Below, in pieces: positions 61,231 to 64,000 of a stretch of 64,000 nt of DNA. Under the pieces are notes generated by a model that searched no databases, was not told the origin of the DNA, and saw nothing but the letters and a program-made list of their open reading frames with translations. This DNA comes from VXLM01 sp034421575 (GTDB taxonomy: Bacteria > Chloroflexota > Dehalococcoidia > Lucifugimonadales > VXLM01), in the NCBI GenBank assembly GCA_034421575.1, contig DAOUKG010000078.1:6859-70858 (forward strand). The letters are read 5' to 3'. Both the position numbers and the translations under genes were made by a program. The first letter of the stretch is position 1; every line of letters begins with the position of its first letter.

Positions 61231-61537
61231 GTTCACCCTGAGCCTGTCGAAGGGTGGTAAAGCTACCTACAATTCCACGACATACCTGCGTACGGTTTCC
61301 GCCATTGGTACCAAGGCAGACGCCGCACATCCCATACCGTCATTTCCACGGAGGGAGACCCTTGCACAACCCCCGTCATTCCCGCGAAAGCGGGAATCCA
61401 TCCTCGGCTACTGTCGCAGACTGAGTGTTGCCAGTGAACGAATGCCACTCTCAACGCTGGTTGAGCGGGCTTGAGACTGATCCCGTCATTCCGGCGAAGA
61501 GCTTGCCCCGTACTCTGATACGGGGCCGGAATCCATG
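61231..61537. repeat. family B, family A and nested family A repeats
   Basis: 61231-61255 is family B. 61375-61402 is family A. 61484-61537 is family A with nested hairpin CCCCGTA/TACGGGG (61506-61512, 61519-61525). The 486-bp gap holds no gene. Confidence 0.8.
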
Positions 61538-61583
61538 AGGCCCTACCAGCACCCAGCGCCAAACACCCAGAACCCAGCGCCCC

Positions 61584-62621
61584 CTACTCCAGCGTCAGCA
61601 CCGCCGCCGGATTCCCAACGTAGATCGCGTGGATCTCGTCCTCCGAAACGCCCCGGTCCCGCAGGCGCGGAACGATGTGCTCGATGATGTGACCGTATCC
61701 CCATCCGCCGTACTTGACCAAGTGATGCTTGCCGCAGATGTCCTGGCCGATCACGACCTTGTCGGTGTACCCCTCCGCCATGAGCCGCTGGATATGGTCC
61801 ATCCGCTGGGCGTCGCTGGGGAAGTCCATCACGCCGTACGAGAAATACGACGACTCCCACCCGAACTGGTCGTACTCCAGGTAGCATCCCGTCTTGGCAA
61901 GGTCCAGCACCCGCTCGATGTCCTTGTACGTCCGCCCGATGTGACCCATGACGACGCGCTCGACGTCTGCCCCGGCCCCCGCGAGAATGTCCAGCACCTC
62001 GAAGGGCGCCTCCTCGTCGCGTCCCGGATGGATGAGGATCGAGGCCCCCGTCTCCTGCTGGGCCACCGCCGCCGCGTGTAGCACCTTCCGCTCGTTCTCG
62101 TGGAGCGGCCAGCCGCATCCCAGCTCGCCGATCAGTCCCGCCTTGATACCCGTGTTCCCGACGCCGGACGTAATGTCCGCAGCCATCTCCGTCGCCAGGT
62201 CGTCGACCGTCACGTCGTTCATCCCGTCCGGGTGCGACGGCGCGATGTAGTACCCCGCGCCCATGACGATGTTCGCCCCGGTCGCCCGCGAGACTTTCGC
62301 AAGTCCCTCGGGGTCGCGCCCTATCCCAATCGTCGTAACGTCTACTATCGTGCCTCCGCCCACCCGCGTGAAGTGGGCCACCTCCTCGATGGCTTCATCC
62401 TCATCGAGCAGCAGCAGATTCGTGAAGCTGCCGAACGGGTTGTATCTGATTCGACCCAGGTTCTGCAGTGTCACCGGCTCATACGCCCTGGCCTTCGCCG
62501 TCGCCTCCACGGGCGGCTGGAAAACGACCGTGAAGTCGATGAAGAGGTGCTCATGAATCGAGGTCATCCCAATCTCGTTGGGCTCTATATCCCCCAGCAC
62601 CGTCCTTACCTTGCCCTTCAT
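61584..62621 (-). CDS. phosphotriesterase-family metal-dependent hydrolase
   Basis: The protein has 345 residues and starts at ATG behind GAGGAG. An amidohydrolase-superfamily TIM barrel: TSIHEHLF (metal HxH), IKAGLIGELGCGWPLHENE, with Glu in the place where classic phosphotriesterases have the carbamylated Lys, as in PHP-type homologues, then ILIHPGRDEEAPFEV and MGHIGRTYKDIERV (metal His). KVVIGQDICGKHHLVKYGGWGYGHI has the catalytic Asp. It hydrolyses phosphotriester or lactone substrates, or may be a resorcinol- or carbamate-like enzyme; not decided. The C-terminal signature is AIYVGNPAAVLTL. Confidence 0.9.
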   Translation of the reverse strand: MKGKVRTVLGDIEPNEIGMTSIHEHLFIDFTVVFQPPVEATAKARAYEPVTLQNLGRIRYNPFGSFTNLLLLDEDEAIEEVAHFTRVGGGTIVDVTTIGIGRDPEGLAKVSRATGANIVMGAGYYIAPSHPDGMNDVTVDDLATEMAADITSGVGNTGIKAGLIGELGCGWPLHENERKVLHAAAVAQQETGASILIHPGRDEEAPFEVLDILAGAGADVERVVMGHIGRTYKDIERVLDLAKTGCYLEYDQFGWESSYFSYGVMDFPSDAQRMDHIQRLMAEGYTDKVVIGQDICGKHHLVKYGGWGYGHIIEHIVPRLRDRGVSEDEIHAIYVGNPAAVLTLE

Positions 62622-62775
62622 GCCTATGGTGCTCCTCGTGTTGATGCCGGACCTTCCACGCGAGTCTATTTTGTGACATAGACCAAGTCAAGCTGGCGCC
62701 AAGCCGTACCTGAAAGCCTCACCCTTCAAATACCTGGACCTCCCGCGTTATCCCCCGAAGGCGGAACCCTTCCAC

Positions 62776-62802
62776 CCCCTCTGTGCTCTCTGTGGTGGAC
62801 TC
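62776..62802. repeat. CTCTGTGCTCTCTGTGGTGG word repeat
   Basis: CCCTCTGTGCTCTCTGTGGT then GGAC. Related to 16458-16490 and 46118-46145. It ends about 60 bp before the ispE start. Confidence 0.6.
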
Positions 62803-62864
62803 TCTCCCACGCAGCAGAGAATCCACCCATAGACACGCCCCCGATCGCGGTATACTACTCCCCA

Positions 62865-63743
62865 ATGATCACCATGCGCGCGCACGCCAAGATCAACCTC
62901 ACCCTCGAAATCCTCGGCAAGCGGGACGACGGCTACCACGACATCGCCTCGATACTCCAGACCGTCAGCCTGCACGACACCCTTACGTTCGAGGAGTCCG
63001 ACGGCATCACCCTCGACTGCGACCGTCCCGAACTTGGGACACCCGACAACCTCGTGCTCAGAGCCGCCCACCTCCTGCGGGATTACGCCGGTGTTTCAAT
63101 AGGCGCAGCTATCAACCTGGACAAGAGAATACCGGTCGCCGCGGGACTTGGAGGAGGAAGCTCCGACGCGGCAGCGACCCTGCTGGCCCTCAACAGGCTC
63201 TGGGGCCTCGAACTCACCAACGCCGACCTGCAGCCTCTGGCCGCCCAGATCGGTTCCGACGTCCCGTTCTTCCTCTACGGCGGGACGGGTAGGGTGTTCG
63301 GAAGGGGAGAGCGAGTCGAACCCCTCCCTCCCGCCGACCTCCGGTGGGCCGTCATCCTCACGCCCCGGATCGACGTGCCTGATAAGACCGCCACGATGTT
63401 CTCCAGGATCGGCCCGATGAGTTACACCAACGGCGGCCTCACCCGGAAGCTGGCCGCGCGCCTGGGCAGCAAGGGCGACACTCCGCCCCAGTTCCTCTTC
63501 AACGCCTTCGACGACGTTGCCAGAGAGTCCCTTCCGGGGCTGGACGAATACTGGGACACATTCCACACTGTCGGCGCGCGCGAGATACACCTGTGCGGGG
63601 CAGGACCGTCCCTCTTCGCTCCCGTCTCCACCAGGCACCACGCCACCGCAATCCAGCTCCTCCTCCAGCACCGCCACGGCTGGGAGTCTCACCTCGTCTC
63701 CATGGTCGACCGCGAATTTTTTTCTCCCCGCACTGGCGAGTAG
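62865..63743 (+). CDS. ispE: 4-diphosphocytidyl-2-C-methyl-D-erythritol kinase
   Basis: The protein has 292 residues. A GHMP kinase of the MEP isoprenoid pathway that phosphorylates CDP-methylerythritol. The N-terminal AHAKINLTLEILGKRDDGYHDIAS motif includes the substrate-binding GYH. The ATP loop is IPVAAGLGGGSSDAAATL (about 88-105), and the C-terminal GAREIHLCGAGPSLFAPV is the second GHMP motif. The start is at ATG (a second ATG three codons on is also possible), with no clear ribosome-binding site. No neighbour from the pathway. Confidence 0.95.
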   Translation: MITMRAHAKINLTLEILGKRDDGYHDIASILQTVSLHDTLTFEESDGITLDCDRPELGTPDNLVLRAAHLLRDYAGVSIGAAINLDKRIPVAAGLGGGSSDAAATLLALNRLWGLELTNADLQPLAAQIGSDVPFFLYGGTGRVFGRGERVEPLPPADLRWAVILTPRIDVPDKTATMFSRIGPMSYTNGGLTRKLAARLGSKGDTPPQFLFNAFDDVARESLPGLDEYWDTFHTVGAREIHLCGAGPSLFAPVSTRHHATAIQLLLQHRHGWESHLVSMVDREFFSPRTGE

Positions 63744-63810
63744 CAAATACTCCCCTCTCGACGACCCCGAAACCTGCCATTCCTACGAAATTACCCCCGC
63801 CAATCTCTGG

Positions 63811-63886
63811 TAGGGGCAACCCTTGTGGTTGCCCGTCCCCGATACCGCGCCACCACCCGTCATTCCCGCGTAGGCGGGAATCCATG
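63811..63886. repeat. family D and family A repeats
   Basis: 63811-63834 is TAGGGGCAACCCTTGTGGTT plus GCCC (family D). 63858-63886 is CGTCATTCCCGCGTAGGCGG plus GAATCCATG (family A). The rest of 63744-64000 shows no gene. Confidence 0.8.
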
Positions 63887-64000
63887 CCCATTTGCTCCAA
63901 CTAATTCGACGAAATGGGGTGTTTCGTAGCTGATTTGCCCATGTTCGACCACTGTGGCCGCCCTCGAATGGCACCAATACCCCTATAGACCGGGCCATTT

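Overview
The window is about 60% GC and densely coded on both strands. The protein families, together with several unrelated families of short palindromic intergenic repeats, suggest a free-living member of the Chloroflexota, probably Dehalococcoidia/SAR202-like. The families pointing that way are HpcH/HpaI aldolases, Gfo/Idh/MocA oxidoreductases, a fumarylacetoacetase-like hydrolase, a phosphotriesterase-like enzyme, an LLM-type flavin oxidoreductase, a DUF1800 protein, PIG-L with an AHPHD motif and giant FtsX permeases. This assignment is inferred from gene content; the window contains no rRNA or other phylogenetic marker strong enough to prove it, and I found no tRNA gene.

Layout. 1-5075: the N-terminus of a penicillin-acylase-like hydrolase, two small membrane-anchored proteins with DUF11-like repeats, dnaA with a possible origin region, and a membrane protein. 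5225-8232: a leftward catabolic cluster (HpcH aldolase, class II aldolase, Gfo/Idh oxidoreductase). 9350-16342: a large leucine-rich-repeat lipoprotein, an ABC exporter, a HigB/HigA-like toxin-antitoxin pair, and VOC, GrpB and pentapeptide-repeat proteins. 16658-26121: a HAD phosphatase, hflC/hflK, a membrane metallopeptidase carrying an intergenic repeat in its reading frame, an alcohol dehydrogenase, a FAH-family hydrolase, a methyltransferase and a fumarate-reductase-type flavoprotein. 26137-35293: a four-gene ABC system with two ATPases (one fused to an AbrB-like domain) and two very large FtsX-type permeases.

37062-44204 is the branched-chain amino acid region. A leucine-specifier T-box riboswitch precedes ilvB-ilvN-ilvC, then three unrelated small genes (one frameshifted), then leuA. 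This LeuA has an extra N-terminal domain of about 85 residues. 44332-52130 holds VOC and PIG-L genes, a tandem palindromic repeat array, an MFS transporter, an LLM oxidoreductase, etfB-etfA and a second HpcH aldolase. 52483-64000 holds a deletion-decayed phosphotriesterase pseudogene, a sialidase-like protein, an unknown membrane protein, a sugar isomerase-like TIM barrel, a polysaccharide deacetylase, an Eis-like acetyltransferase behind a probable leader-peptide attenuator, a DUF1800 protein, an intact phosphotriesterase-like gene and ispE.

Intergenic space is dominated by at least seven short repeat families, named here only for convenience: A (GTCATTCCCGC..GCGGGAATCCA), B (GTTCGCCCTGAGCCTGTCGAAGGGC), C (CTCTCCCCCGCCGGGGGAGAG), D (GGGGCAACC..GGTTGCCC), E (GGGCGATTC..GAATCGCCC), F (GGCAGGTTTCAAACCTGCC) and H (CTCTCCC..GGGAGAGG..GGTGAGGG). 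They occur inside a riboswitch, inside a coding sequence, as a tandem array, nested in one another, and as the target of a 239-bp inverted-repeat element. The most interesting items are the LeuA fusion, the AbrB-fused ABC ATPase with its giant permeases, the attenuator ahead of the Eis-like gene, the repeat-bearing T-box and the inverted-repeat element.
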